Origin: Neopestalotiopsis rosae
Taxonomy: Eukaryota; Ascomycota; Sordariomycetes; Amphisphaeriales; Sporocadaceae
NCBI GenBank assembly: GCA_023078685.1
Contig: JALGAS010000009.1
Location: forward strand, 744,001 to 808,000
Length of the DNA stretch: 64,000 bases
Direction of reading: 5' to 3'
A program made the translations under genes and the position numbers. This document shows positions 45,267 to 57,347 of the stretch, piece by piece (the stretch's first letter is position 1; every line of letters begins with the position of its first letter). Below the pieces are notes generated by a model. That model searched no databases and was not told the DNA's origin. It saw nothing but the letters and a program-made list of their open reading frames with translations.

Positions 45267-46969
45267 AATCCATTTTTCGAGATGTCCGAATATGGGTCTA
45301 AATCACGAGCCGAATCAGAAGTGACGACATTTAATTCTTCATCGTCATGATAATGCATGGCAGAGGAGATGTGCGAGGAGGAAAGAAGTAGGAGAATTGC
45401 AAACCTTGTTGATATCACCAGAAGAGGAGGAATACCAAAAGAGGCGTTTAGGGTTTGTTTGTTTCCTGAAAAGGATGGAAGAACGGGGAATGCCCAAAGC
45501 GCCCGTCAACCAACATTTGATTTCCTTCCCAGTCACCAGGATTTCTCTCATTGCATGCATTAGCGATCATCATACAAATTAGCATGACTTAATAAGCATT
45601 TCTACCTCTGATAGGAGGGAGAAACAGATTTACTTGAACAAAAGGAACCGACAACAGACGGGTCTTCGATATACTCTAGCTAATGTGATTCATTATGTTG
45701 CCAATTGTAAATACAACGTCATTGTAGATCGCTAAGGAGATCTCCTTGTATTCGAATCACGAGCAAGATGAGCAGCTATGTGGCAGATGCGCATATCGTG
45801 TGGCTTGACGTTGCCGAGAATCAGTCAGATCGCAGAAGGAAGATGAGATTTCACGGCATCCAAGTGTTTGCAGCCAATGAATGGAGCAGTCATGTTCTCA
45901 CTATATGCAATAGCATAACTCATAATGCCCAGCATATACGCAATAAGAATAATTCAGCTTCCCTGGTGCATACCAACATTGAAGGGCTGCATTCATGTTA
46001 CCTGCCGTCAAACGGTACCGAGTTCCCCAACTGGGGAATCCAGCAAGACCAACGCGTGGGTACTTTCGATCAGCTGCACTGCTAGTCAGCCACTGGGGGA
46101 TTTGATGTACCTAGGCAGCTAGTACATGCATTCACTATAGAAACAAGAGACCTGTTCCAATGGATATTGTATGGTTACTGGCATCTGCCCTGACGATCTA
46201 TGAATACATGTTACACCATCCGCGAGAGAGCATTTGCCAATAATTATACCGTCATTCGCGGTCAATGGCCGAGGGACCCCATGCAAAGCCGAATCTGAGC
46301 GATGCGGCAGACCCAGACGTCTGGAAATTAATGGCCAGGGTGGATCCCCATGGCACTTATGGCACAGCGAAGTCGGACATGTCCCAAAAGCCCTGTTGGC
46401 ATTGGCCCTGTTAGACCTCTTTCAGAGTCAGCACAGCAGCGGCCTGTCAGGTACCCAAGTAAAGTTCCATACAATTGTCTGTTGGTCAGCTTACACTGCA
46501 AACCTTGGGAAGCACTAGAGTAAGCAAACTGTCAGTACCAAAGGAATGGGATTCAGGTAACTTTGTCCATCTCGATGGACTTTTTCTCTGCAGCGTAGCT
46601 TAATCTTAAAAAATAATCATCTTTTTGTCCTGCTTTGCTTCATTGCAGGTCATACATCATCATCAACGACACTTCTGGAAACCTCGAACATAGCAAATCC
46701 AGCAATCACTGGTACAAAGTTGAAGTGCCAAGATTTCCACCTTGCGTTTGAGCGGTACCGCTTGCTAGATCGGAGCTCACACGCGCGAAACCCGTTCCGC
46801 AGCTACCCTTGCCCGACCGACCGACCCTGACCTCACCCAAGCTTTGTTCCAATCCATTGACAGAAAAATAATTATTCAGCCGTAACGAATTGCTTGCTTC
46901 ACATCACCGCCGCACACTTTCACAACGAGCGCATTCTGAGCGTCACTGCGCTCGTAGAAAGCGGAAAAG
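45267..46969. other. Intergenic, about 1.7 kb
   Basis: Between the DMA1-like gene and OAC1, both on the plus strand. Frames such as 45768-46085 and 46234-46518 show no family features. The last 150 bp (ACCGACCGACC repeats, then the leader) are probably the OAC1 promoter. Confidence 0.5.
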
Positions 46970-48260
46970 ATGTCGACCACCACAGGGTAAGCAAGCATTC
47001 ATCTCTCAAGGCCGCCGTGCTCCCTTTGCCGCGGCCTGGACTATAGAGAGAGCAGACAGAGAGAGACAGAGCAAAGAAGGCGCTGACACATTTCCTGTTT
47101 GCAGTGCGTTCATCGCCGGTGGCATCGCAGCATGCGGTGCAGTCACAGCCACCCACCCGTTCGAGACGGTCAAGATTAGGTATGCGACCCAATTGCGAGC
47201 ACATCAATGGCAACGACAAGAGTCCACGCAGATGCGACGCTGCCCCTCTTGGTCGGTTGGGCAAACGGCTGCCCATCAGCAGGGACAGATCCTGGTTTGC
47301 GCGGAGCGGTTGTCGAAATGGTATGGAGCAGAATGGCTGATTATATACGTTGGACAGAATGCAATTGCAGGGTGAGCTTCAGTCCAAGGGCCACCAACCG
47401 CACCACTACCGGGGGCCCATCCAGGCCGTCACCATGATTGTGCGCAACGAGGGTCTCCGGGGCATTTACCGTGGTATCGGCTGCGCCTACGTCTACCAGA
47501 TCCTTCTCAACGGCTGCCGTCTCGGCTTCTACGAGCCCATGCGGCAAACCCTGGCCTCCGTCATCCTCAAGGACGCCACGAAACAGAACCTCGGCATCAA
47601 CATGTTCTGCGGCGCCACGTCGGGCATCATTGGCGCCGCCGCCGGCAGCCCCTTCTTCCTGGTCAAGACGAGACTGCAGAGCTTTAGCAAGCACATTGCC
47701 GTCGGCACGCAACACAACTACAAGAACGCCCTCGACGGTCTCCGGCAGATTTCGGGCACCGAGGGCATCAGAGGCTTATACCGTGGCATGACCGCCGCCA
47801 TGATTCGGACGGGCTTTGGCAGCAGTGTCCAGCTTCCTACCTACTTTTTCGCCAAGCGGAGACTGCAAAAGCATTTGGGTATGCAAGAGGGCGCACCTCT
47901 TCACTTGACGAGTTCGGCCGTGTCTGGCTTTGTGGTTTGCTGCGTCATGCACCCGCCTGGTAAGTTTCGGGAATATTGAATTGATGTTGGAAACAAGGAA
48001 GCTAACTCAGAGGAACTATAGACACGGTCATGTCGCGCATGTATAACCAAAACGGAAACCTGTACACCAACCTGTTTGACTGCCTGGCCAAGACAGTCAA
48101 GACCGAGGGCTTGTTCGCCATTTACAAGGGATTCTTGCCGCATCTCGCCAGGATATTACCTCACACTATTCTCACCTTGAGTTTGGCTGAGCAGACCAAC
48201 AAGCTGGTGAGGAAGCTGGAGAATAAGTTCTTGCCCTCATCTGTCTTGGAAAAGGCTTAG
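46970..48260 (+). CDS. OAC1: Mitochondrial oxaloacetate/sulfate carrier (OAC1-like)
   Basis: Model join(46970..46986,47105..47179,47358..47959,48022..48260), 310 aa. An inner-membrane carrier of the SLC25 family with three repeats of two helices. Signature motifs are THPFETVKIRMQLQ in repeat 1, GSPFFLVKTRLQS in repeat 2 and MHPPDTVMSRMYNQNG in repeat 3. The second and third (SPxFLVKTRLQS, RxYNQxGxLY) and SSVQLPTYFFAKRRL are close to yeast Oac1, which moves oxaloacetate, sulfate and malonate. The first exon is 17 nt (MSTTTG), and the 178-bp intron at 47180-47357 is long for this window. Phases agree throughout. Tail-to-tail with NCS2, 300 bp apart. Confidence 0.9.
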
Positions 48261-48560
48261 GTGGATGATCTTGATCCACATAGTATTTCAGGCATACTTG
48301 TTTATCGAGGCATCTGCGATTTGGCGTACGCAAGGGGTTTTGTATATAAAGCTGGGATTGAAAAAACAAACTTGGTGCCATGACCCAAAGTTGTCGCTTG
48401 GGATTTAGAAGATTGGCAGACCAATATGCTTTGTCATAGATCCAGGGGAGCATTTGCAGATAGCGATTCATTCACAAAAAGTAGTAGAAGAAAGATGTAG
48501 AAAAAAAGTTCAATTGCATACTTCAGCTTTTTTCCCCCTACGTGACCGGGACTGTGTAAA

Positions 48561-50046
48561 TCATCCGTACACTGATCTCTCGCATCCATAGCACAACCGT
48601 CCACGGCCATCGCTCTCATTCTTTTGCTCTCCCAACTCCCCTCTCCACCGCTCATCACCAACCTCGTCGAGCCCCAGACCGCAGAGTCCACAGCTACTGC
48701 TGCCACTATTCTCGCTTCCATCGCCATCACCACCGCCGCCGCCAGAAGAACGGTTCAGCTTGCCCGTGGTCCGCACCACGTTGGCGACGACGCTGGGGTA
48801 GTTCTCCTCGACCTCGGCAAAGTAGCGCGCCATGACGTCGTCGATGCTGAGGTCCTTGTGCGACACCACGGCCGCCGAGCGGCTGCCGGCATCGGTCAGG
48901 AGCGGCGTCAGCGGCGGCGAGGTGAGGCGGCTGTAGATGAGCAGTTCCTTGCGGAAGAGTTCGCGGAGGGGGTGGTATATGAGCATCTTGACGCTGGCCT
49001 CTTGCCCAGCCTCTTTGTCGGCTGATTCATTTGCCTCCTTCTTCTCCTCTCCCCCCTCCCCCTCCCCCTTTTCTACGTTCTGTGATGTCGTGCCTGCGAC
49101 GCGCGGCAGGCTGATCCAGCCGTCGTTGACGCCCCACGGCACCGCGAACCCGCGCCCCTTGGCCGTCTCGGACAGGGTCAGCTCGGCCAGCGACGTGGTG
49201 TTGTAGCCCATGAGCACGACGGCGCACGACTCCCGGGCGGCCGTGTGGACCAGGAGGTGCCGGGTCAGCAGGCGCACCACGTCGGCGCGCGACGTCGTCG
49301 AGGGCAGCCGCGCGAGCAGGTCCGCGAGGCGCCGCGCTGGGGAAGCAGAAGCAAGTGACTCGTCTACGGCGGGCAGGGCCGTCCAGTCCACCGTGTCGAG
49401 AGCCAGCGCGTCCTCGAGCGCCACGCGCCGGAACTGGGTTCCCGGGAAGCGCTCGGCGTAGTGGGCAAAGAAATCATCATCATCTCCCGCAGAGGAAGCT
49501 TCCTTGTTGGCGTCGTTATCCCCCCTCAGCTCGGTGTCGACGACGGCGACGAGCAGCTCGAACCGCACCTTTTGGCCGCGCTCGGCCTGCTGGCGCTGGT
49601 TCTCCCACAGGGCGCTCAGCAGGGCCGTCGAGCTCGCGCCTCCGGGGGAGAGGGCCAGGAGGTAGCGCCGGGTGGGAGGCGGGCCTGTTGATGACCCTCC
49701 ACCGCTGCCGCTGCCGCTACCGCCCGTGCGCGTATCGCGCTGCAGCTGCTCGAGGCGCTTGACGGCCTTGAGGGAGATGAAGGATTTGAAGCATTGTCTT
49801 TTTTATTCCTTGTCAGCAAAAAGGCCGGTGGTCACATGATGTATATCAAACACAATATTGGGGCTTCACATAGGGTGAACGTGTAGTAAATGGCGGGGCA
49901 ATGCCTGACGGGAGAAGAAACCAAGAAAGAAAAAGAAAATAGAAAGCAGAGACTTACGAGCAGACAGTCTCGTTGCGCAAGGTGTGCAAGGCCTCGTTTG
50001 TCTTGCAGCGGTTGCATAGGGCTGCCCCCGTCTCGGCGGACGGCAT
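48561..50046 (-). CDS. NCS2: Cytoplasmic tRNA 2-thiolation protein 2 (NCS2/CTU2)
   Basis: Model complement(join(48561..49797,49958..50046)), 441 aa. Works with NCS6 in the urmylation-dependent 2-thiolation of the wobble uridine of Lys, Glu and Gln tRNAs. The N terminus carries a zinc knuckle (LCNRCK...VCSQCFKSFISLKAVKRLE). A PP-loop-like ATPase fold follows, with RYLLALSPGGASSTALLSALW and HLLVHTAARESCAVVLMGYNTTSLAELTL. The usual SGGxDS loop appears as SPGGASS, as expected for the degenerate CTU2 half. A second cysteine pair set lies at the C terminus (CGLCG..., LCYGCERSVYG). A Glu/Gly-rich insert follows GTTSQ. The intron removal makes S-Q-C-F across the junction. The start at 50046 gives the short N terminus usual for fungi. 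Confidence 0.88.
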
Positions 50047-53000
50047 GGTAATTCCAGAACCCCTTGTCTCCTGTATATTCTTCTTGATATCGCTCGAAGA
50101 TATTGGCAACTTTCAAGATTCCTTGTAGTGGCGGTTGTGGTCTCTTTGCTTTGTTCGTCGTTTGGTGGTTGAGGCGAAATCCTTGACTCACATCATCATG
50201 GAAGTGTGGGGATATTAGCTTTTGGGCGGCACTATTTTGAACTTTTTACCTGCGGTGCATTTCTGCATCATCCCAATCTTTATAAGCGGAACAAACACAG
50301 ATCGACGCTCAATTATTTGTGGTAATTATACGGATATCAGGACTATAAAGCGGCTTAGATTTTGAGTATTCTCATGAAAGTGTGCTGCTCAAGTAACTTC
50401 TTCCAACTAATTGCCAGCGAATGGCGATGCACTGAAGAACGTCACGTCGGTCGGCAGCGCTCGACGATGGAATGCGGCAAAACTCCATACCCTCCGTTCC
50501 TCAAACGGTTTGCTCACCAAAATGATCCATCACATATAAGATGAGTTGAGCTGATGGCAATATATGTAAAAAGTTGTTTGTTGCATGGCAGCGGCTCTAC
50601 TTTGGGCCATCGCATCGAGTTCCCGCGGTCATCATCAACATTCGCTACTTCATACTATGGGATGTAGGAGACTGTGAAGATAATTTGGCCTGGTTGACAT
50701 TCTTTTACCTCAGTAGTATCAATTGCTAAAACTGTTGAACAGATCATTATAATGGAGTAGAGTTGTTTTCAATTGGTCCGATGTAAAATGAGCAAGGCTA
50801 TACACCACGTACTGTGATTGCGTTATCATTGATTAAAATACAGTCTTCATGTAGGAAATATAGTGGTGGGACCGCTCAATGTAGAGACAATACGACCCAC
50901 CTGATGCAACTGGAAAGGAAAGATGATGACATCATTTGTATACAGATCCAGTGACTAAATATCGACCTGATGAGTATGATATCTATATTCGGTAGGAATT
51001 CGTACTCGGAGGCGCTGCTGACAGTCGGGATCAGACTTGGATTACAAAGGTCAATTCGGTACTGCCAGTGCTAAGCTGCTGCCCTATACCTGGCTGGCCA
51101 ACCTATCGCCAGAGTCTGCAAGTATATGACATTTCGTGAGTTTACAATTATAGCTGGTTATAATTGGATGCCCTTCTGGTATCTGGGGCTCTATCACGAT
51201 GTTTGTCGCCACGTGGATTTCATTGCATCAAAGTCCGGAGGAAGATCTGATCAATCACCTGTAGTACAAAAATACGAAAATGTATTACGGATATCCGGAC
51301 GAGTGTTGGCCAATGGTTCGTTTCTGGCTCTTCTAGCTGAGGCCCCCTGCACAGTAAAAGGGAGCGCCGGCAGCCAATCACTGAGAGCGCTAGTGATGTC
51401 AGGGCCTCAACCACCCCCAGCGCCCCTAAGGCCCCGGGTCTCACCACCTCAAACACAACTGTTTCGTGTTTCATCCCATCATGTCCCAGAACACCATTGG
51501 TCAGGAACAAACGCAAGAGCAACCACCCAAAGAGACCAGCTCGGCCAGGGGACAGACAACTCCAGTCCCTTTGTCTTTCGAGCAACTGCTCATGGTCGCC
51601 ACACGATGCCACAGACAAGGAGCAACAAGGATCAATCGGCAGTGGTTGGCTGGGGATTGATTCCGAGTATGGCACACTTACAGCCCTAGGCCCCAAAGCG
51701 GCCCCCTTGATGAGCCAGCTGCACATCATTGCAACTGAGGTGAGGGTATATCCATGTTCCAAGCAGGTTGGTACCGTAGGCTGGATTGGACGGACGAGGC
51801 ATCACAACGTGGTTTCCCTCTTTCTTTGGCGGCATCCCTCCAGTCTGTTGCCCTTTGAGATCATTGTTAGTTGCGCCTGGGTCTCTCATTCCCCAGAAAA
51901 AAAAAAGATTTACAGTTTTGCTCATCCTTTTTTTTGTCTCAATACCTCTCTTCTCAACCTTCCTGTATTGGAGAGCCTCCCGCTTTTTTCCCATTTCGCT
52001 TCAAGTGGCCGCTTCTGCCTCTTGCCCTGGCTGCACATCGTTTCATCGCCACAACGCCCGTGACACATGCTTCAACTTTGAGGGAGTACACTGTGTCTGT
52101 CTTTGGGTCATCTCGAACTTGTTCGATCTCTCTCTCTAACTCACTACTCACTGTACGCACGCGCTTGGTTCGCGTCCCATCTCTCTGTGTGTCTCCCTCT
52201 CGTGTCGACTAGGAGATTCTATACACACACCAACACCAACGCTCAACGGTCGAAGCGTTCGTTTGTGTTTCCCCAGATCCAACCAAGGCACGTCACTCTA
52301 GGTGATTGATGCTAGCCAGCCCGTCTGGTCCTCTTTTCCCTCCCGTCAATTTGCCCGTTACTTTTCATCCAACCTCTTTCTTGTCTCGACACTTGCTGCC
52401 TCGCCATTATTCATCGCGCTCGCTGGCCCGACAACAAAAACTCAGCTCTTGGCCAGCTGATGAAGAATCTGTGTTTTCTGCTGCACACTTGATCTATCTG
52501 TCTCTCAGAATACAACCATACATACAATACCAGTGGCTTTTTCCAGCTTCCGAATATATTACCAAGGCTCGCTCATCGCTTGGCGCGGGAAAACGAGTAG
52601 ATCTCGTCTCGACTCTTTGACGGGCATCAAGGATATATCACTGCAACTGCCCTTCGTGGCCCTGTCGGAAATTGGATCTTCGGCAAGGTTTCTGACATCT
52701 CTTCTTGCTGAATCGGCTGCCCAGTGCTTGAGGGTCCCCCGAGTCGCATTTGATCCGACAGCTCTTTTCCCTTGAATTGGTCTACCTGCCAGACGCATTG
52801 ACCGTCCGGCTCGTACTTCTTCCAGACCACCCGGCATCTCTCATTGGACAGACGACCTACGATCCCGTCATCAAGGCACACTGATACACTCCACGTCTCA
52901 CTCGGTCTTCAGCCTCTCAACCACCATTGCTCTTGACATTCTAACTAAGCCCAAGAGCTGCTCACACGCCATACATCATTAGTATTAGCCTGAAATATTC

Positions 53001-53230
53001 TGTCTGTCTTGAATTCTGGCAGCGTTGCATCTCCACCTTGTGGTACTGTTGATTGCGACTTTAACTCTTTCTTTTTTTCTGTCAACGATTTGATCGTTGC
53101 ACTACGTTCAAGTCTATATCTCTTGATCGCCACCGAACCCTTTATTGGCTCTACTGCTGGCTTGGAAAGACACGAGCTCGAGTTGGAAATGTGGGAACAT
53201 TCAGGAGCGAGGTCTCCATGGAGGCCACCG
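50047..53230. other. Intergenic, about 3.2 kb, pyrimidine-rich 3' half
   Basis: 50047-51900 shows no recognisable gene. A 59-codon frame starting with ATG at 51481 (MSQNTIGQEQTQEQPPKET...) has good context but no family. From about 51890 to 53000 the plus strand is rich in C/T tracts (TCTCTCTCT, CTTTTTTTTTGTCTC), as in long fungal 5' leaders, and probably serves the GPI-protein gene at 53231. Confidence 0.45.
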
Positions 53231-53956
53231 ATGGCCGTGATGACGCTGCTGGCGCTTATATCAACCACGTCTGCCTTGTCATTGGCGAACTTTCAAATCA
53301 TCACCTCGAATGCGATACCCTCCCCATGTATAGTCGCCTACAACGCACAAATAGCCGGCTGTACGCAAACAGATTTCACCAATGGCAACCAATGCTCGAC
53401 CCTGTGTATCAGTGGCCTGCGGGCCGAGGCCACCATTGTTCAGGCCATCTGTGGGGGCTTGGATGTGAATGCAAAGTCATTGCTGGGCCTGGTCTTGGAT
53501 GGAAATATTCTGGAAACACTTTGCCCAGGAGCCGATTCCGACACTACCACTGTTCAAGTCACAGTCACTACAACATCAAGCAAATCGACAGCATCCACAA
53601 CATCGGCGCAAACATTTACGACAACGACGACGAGCAGCGCAATAGATACCACCACTAGCACGTCCACCTCGGAACAAAGTACTTCTAGTACTGCAATTAT
53701 CAATGTGCCGTCGTCGATCAGCTCCACAACGGAGACTACTATAATATCAACAACCACTGCGGCATCACAAACGACACAAGCCACGAGTACATCATCCAGC
53801 GCCACGTCCACATCAACCACCTCTGATACTTCACCTCTCAAAGGAGGCGGAGGAAGTCCTTTTGATGCAGTCGTACAAAGTCGGGCAACAAGCTTGGCAC
53901 TGCCGGCCATGGGGATGCTTGCACCATTATTAGGTGCAGCCATGCTACTCATGTGA
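53231..53956 (+). CDS. GPI-anchored cysteine- and Ser/Thr-rich surface protein
   Basis: Single exon, 241 aa. A signal peptide (MAVMTLLALISTTSA) is followed by a domain of about 75 residues with six cysteines (SPCIVAYNAQIAGC, NQCSTLC, AICGGLD, ETLCPG). A Thr/Ser-rich stalk of about 110 residues follows, expected to be O-mannosylated, and a C-terminal GPI signal with a hydrophobic end (ALPAMGMLAPLLGAAMLLM). This is the usual layout of fungal cell-wall GPI proteins. The cysteine domain recalls small fungal surface domains, but I cannot name a family. An in-frame ATG at 53189 would place 14 polar residues before the signal, so 53231 is preferred. Confidence 0.8.
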   Translation: MAVMTLLALISTTSALSLANFQIITSNAIPSPCIVAYNAQIAGCTQTDFTNGNQCSTLCISGLRAEATIVQAICGGLDVNAKSLLGLVLDGNILETLCPGADSDTTTVQVTVTTTSSKSTASTTSAQTFTTTTTSSAIDTTTSTSTSEQSTSSTAIINVPSSISSTTETTIISTTTAASQTTQATSTSSSATSTSTTSDTSPLKGGGGSPFDAVVQSRATSLALPAMGMLAPLLGAAMLLM

Positions 53957-54749
53957 AAGCAATCCTCCACTGTTGATGTGGTGGGAGCTGATCATGACGG
54001 GCTTCTTTGGCCCATGATACCCATGAAGATGCGGTAATGATGAGATGATATTGATTTGGGATTAAGTGTGTACAATAACAAGCACTAGCATTGCGTGGCG
54101 TCTGGATAGTTTATAGTCCCGGCATGGGCTCACCTGGGTTATCAGATGGAAGAAAAAGGATTAGTGGCCGAGCGAGTCGGATACCAAGAATACCACCAAA
54201 CTCTAATGTAATGGACATCTAGTCCTGACATGGAGTTATAATTATAGCCTAGAATTAGGACGAACTGATACAAGAATAATGCGAGTTTGAATTTGCAAAT
54301 GCCCCCTAACAGTCTGTTGCACAGATGACCTCTGCATAAACAACTGAGAGCAATGTCATGCTGCCTTAGACAGTATATAAATCTTTTTACACTAATACCG
54401 AATTCGGACGAGATGCAGCATTCCAGAACGCGATACAACATTTGCCTTTGCAGGCTCATGCATATACATAAACTTCCACGACTGATCTTTTTGCAAGTTT
54501 CCTGTCGTGTTTCAAATTCAATTTACAGTGTCGATAATTTGATGCTACTGCCCTCTTCATTATTTTGCAAGATATAGCTTCATACTCTACTAACCTTACT
54601 CTTTTCCGGCTCACAGTATCGCTTGAACATCAATAACACATTCAGTAAGATAGCATTCCGTTAATGCCCTAGGATTCATTCCCTTTATATATACTTTGCT
54701 TCGGAATGCGGTCTGTCTTGTATTATTTATAGAAATAAAAATTCTGCAT
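53957..54749. other. Intergenic, convergent 3' ends
   Basis: 793 bp between the GPI-protein gene and the PEX11-family gene. AT-rich at 54150-54700, with only short frames. No gene is seen. Confidence 0.5.
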
Positions 54750-55787
54750 TTATTCGCTCGTCCTCCTCCACAGATCCCGCATCTGGATGCAACCGGGCAC
54801 GCTGGCCAGGGCACCAATGGTGAGCTCGTTGAAGAGCCCTTGCTCGAGGCTCCAGTGCAGCGTGAGGGGGAACCAGGCCATGTTGCGGGAGACGAGCTTG
54901 CGCCACTCGGCGCTCCACTCGGCCTCCTCGCGCTCAAAGACGGCGACCGTCTTGTCGCCCATGCGCTGGCGCTTGGGGACGCTGGCGCGGCGGTAGCGGT
55001 CGACGAAGAGCTCCGTCAGCTTGAGGCCGACAAAGGCGCCCCAGAACCGCGCGCTCCAGCGGTACGCGCTGCCGATGGTGGCGGGCTGCCAGACCAGCAC
55101 GCTCTTCTGCGCCAGGTAGGCGCCGTTCTCCAGGCCTTGGAAGATTACGCAGGCCACGAGCTGCGACACGGCGAGCGAGACCTCGAGCTTGTCGACCTTG
55201 GCCGCGGCTGAGGCTGCAGAGCCCTTTTCGTCGTTTGCGGCGGCCGCCCTTCTCGCTTCCCTCAGTCGGATGAATAGACCCCGGGCCCAAAAGTACATGC
55301 CCAGCAGACCCCACAGCCGCAGAAAGGTGCGCGTCTCGCTGAGGAGGGCGCTAAACGTCTTGAGGCGGCGGCTGAGCTCGAGGAGGACGGCGGCGAGGGG
55401 GGAGGCGAAGAGGGCCGTGGCGGACTTGTTGTTGTTGTCCGAGGAGGCGAAGAGCACCGTGGCGCGCAGGGGCAGGGCGGCGGCGACGGCGAGGAGGCGC
55501 TCGGCGCCGCGCCGGAGGGCGGGCCGGGTGAGGAGCTCGAGCCCGGCCGACGAGAGGCGCGACGAGTAGCAGAGGAAGAGCAGGACCGTGTCGATGCCCG
55601 AGGGCGTGCTGAGGCAGCGCTGCAGGTGCGCGAGGAAGGCGTCGACGTTGGACGGCGCCGCCTCGAGCAGCGCCCGCAGCGGCAGCGGCTTCGGCTTCGG
55701 TGGCGACGACGAGGGCGAGGGCGCCGAGGGCACTACCGGGTCGCCCGACGGAAGGTCCGTGGTCGCTTGGACCTCGGTCGAAGACAT
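54750..55787 (-). CDS. Peroxisomal membrane protein, PEX11 family (Pex11C-like)
   Basis: Single exon, 345 aa, a membrane protein expected to act in peroxisome elongation and division. A Pro/Ser-rich N-terminal extension precedes a segment with NVDAFLAHLQRCLSTPSGIDTVLLFLCY, the amphipathic entry helix region of PEX11 proteins. Further on are LSRRLKTFSALLSETRTFLRL and WGLLGMYFWARGLF, matching the PEX11 central helices. The C-terminal third (ENGAYLAQKSVL, WSARFWGAFVGLKL, FPLTLHWSLEQGLF) holds the last membrane-associated helices. The length, longer than Pex11 itself, and the LWGLLGMY motif point to the fungal Pex11C/GIM5 branch rather than Pex11 or Pex25. The gene is very GC-rich, which creates long overlapping antisense frames that are not genes. 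Confidence 0.82.
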   Translation of the reverse strand: MSSTEVQATTDLPSGDPVVPSAPSPSSSPPKPKPLPLRALLEAAPSNVDAFLAHLQRCLSTPSGIDTVLLFLCYSSRLSSAGLELLTRPALRRGAERLLAVAAALPLRATVLFASSDNNNKSATALFASPLAAVLLELSRRLKTFSALLSETRTFLRLWGLLGMYFWARGLFIRLREARRAAAANDEKGSAASAAAKVDKLEVSLAVSQLVACVIFQGLENGAYLAQKSVLVWQPATIGSAYRWSARFWGAFVGLKLTELFVDRYRRASVPKRQRMGDKTVAVFEREEAEWSAEWRKLVSRNMAWFPLTLHWSLEQGLFNELTIGALASVPGCIQMRDLWRRTSE

Positions 55788-57347
55788 GGCTGAGGGGAGA
55801 GCTCGCTGCTGCTGCTGCTGCTATGATCCTATGTACGGGATGTCGCGGCAAGACGGGAGAAGAAGAACACGACAAACGCGGCGCGACAGGGCTTGTCTAT
55901 CGAGGAAAATGGGTGAGAGGTGAAATAAAAAAAAGCACTGGACTTCTGAGTTTATTCTCGCTGCACCCCTTCCGATAAGACAGACAAGACAACCGGACAG
56001 AAAGCCGGTTGGGCATGTGCTAGCTACCCTTTAGCACTATGTAGTAATAGTGGACGGGGTTAGCGGCCTTACAGGGGGAGAGGGGGAGAGGGTTCCTGGG
56101 AGAACGGCGCGACAGAAGTGCCAAAATCTGGGGAAATGGGGGTGCACCGCTTTGCTGAATGAACGGTGAGAATTGAGCCGAGGGAGCAATGCGTGGGCGG
56201 TATGTAACGATGCCGCTATCAATGTCTGTGAATGATGGACCGACGCGACAGACCAAAGATGAAGCGTATCGTGAGTCGCCCTTCTGCAATCTACAATCTC
56301 CGAGAAATGAGATTTGATACTTATGCGCAAACGGAGAAATAGTTCGTGGAGGCTGTATTGTGGTAGAGGTAGTAGGTGTATGTACATACTTTGTAAGAAG
56401 TCAACTGCTCCTACTGTACGGGCAGGTTACAGTAGTTTACAGTAGTACTGTGGCCAGCCTATGTACCCTGCCGTCCATCACAAAAACATACCTCGGCACG
56501 CCGGTTCGGGACCACGGTACGGTACCTAAAAAGTAATCCACTTGACATTCGGGACCCTCCTTCAGTCCGCCTATACTATGTACGACATGGAACATATTGT
56601 GGGGATCAAGCTCAGAAGTTAACCTACATAGGTAGGTTGGTATAACCCATCCAGAATGCTACATCTTGCACTAGGCCACCACTCCTCCAATCGTTCAGAG
56701 GTCTCATTGAGTTTGGGAATTTCTTCGCACACGCTTCCTTGTTGTGCTACGATATTACAACTGTGCTCATACCCTGCAACTAATGTATTTACCATCCATC
56801 TGCGGGGGAAATGAACATCCCCAACAGTCACACGTCATTACTGAGCCTGGCTGGCACTGTTCTGGTTAAATGTTCTCAAGTCAGCAATTGGCAAAGGCCG
56901 ACATGACCAATCTCGCAACATACAACGCCAAATCCAATGTACACCCATAGAGAAGAGGAAGAAGGGGAAATGTGTACATAGAGAAACCTAATTTTGAAAT
57001 CATTCCGTGTATTCGCCAAAGGCTGCTGTCCTCACTGGTCCTTGTCAAGCATTTATAAGCCAGGAAATATCACCAAGTCGCGAGAATATTTGGCAATTTC
57101 TTCTATTACACGATCAGATCCTAATACAATAAGTGACTGCGCAATGAGCAGGCATGCTTGTCTGATGTTGATGATACAAGAGGAGCAGATAGGAAATGCT
57201 CTAAGGGTATCAAATTGTATCATGCAGGAAACAGGAAAAATACAGGGACACGACCTCTCTCAAAGATACATTCTTACAATGAAAACAAAACGACGAGTAC
57301 ATCGAGCTTCATGACCCAAAGGACTACACGGCACTCTAATGCCCCCC
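55788..57347. other. Intergenic, about 1.6 kb
   Basis: Upstream of the PEX11-family gene and downstream of the dynein gene. The first 40 bp contain a CTG run (55807-55822). TAGGTA microsatellites lie near 56625. No gene or RNA is recognised. Confidence 0.5.
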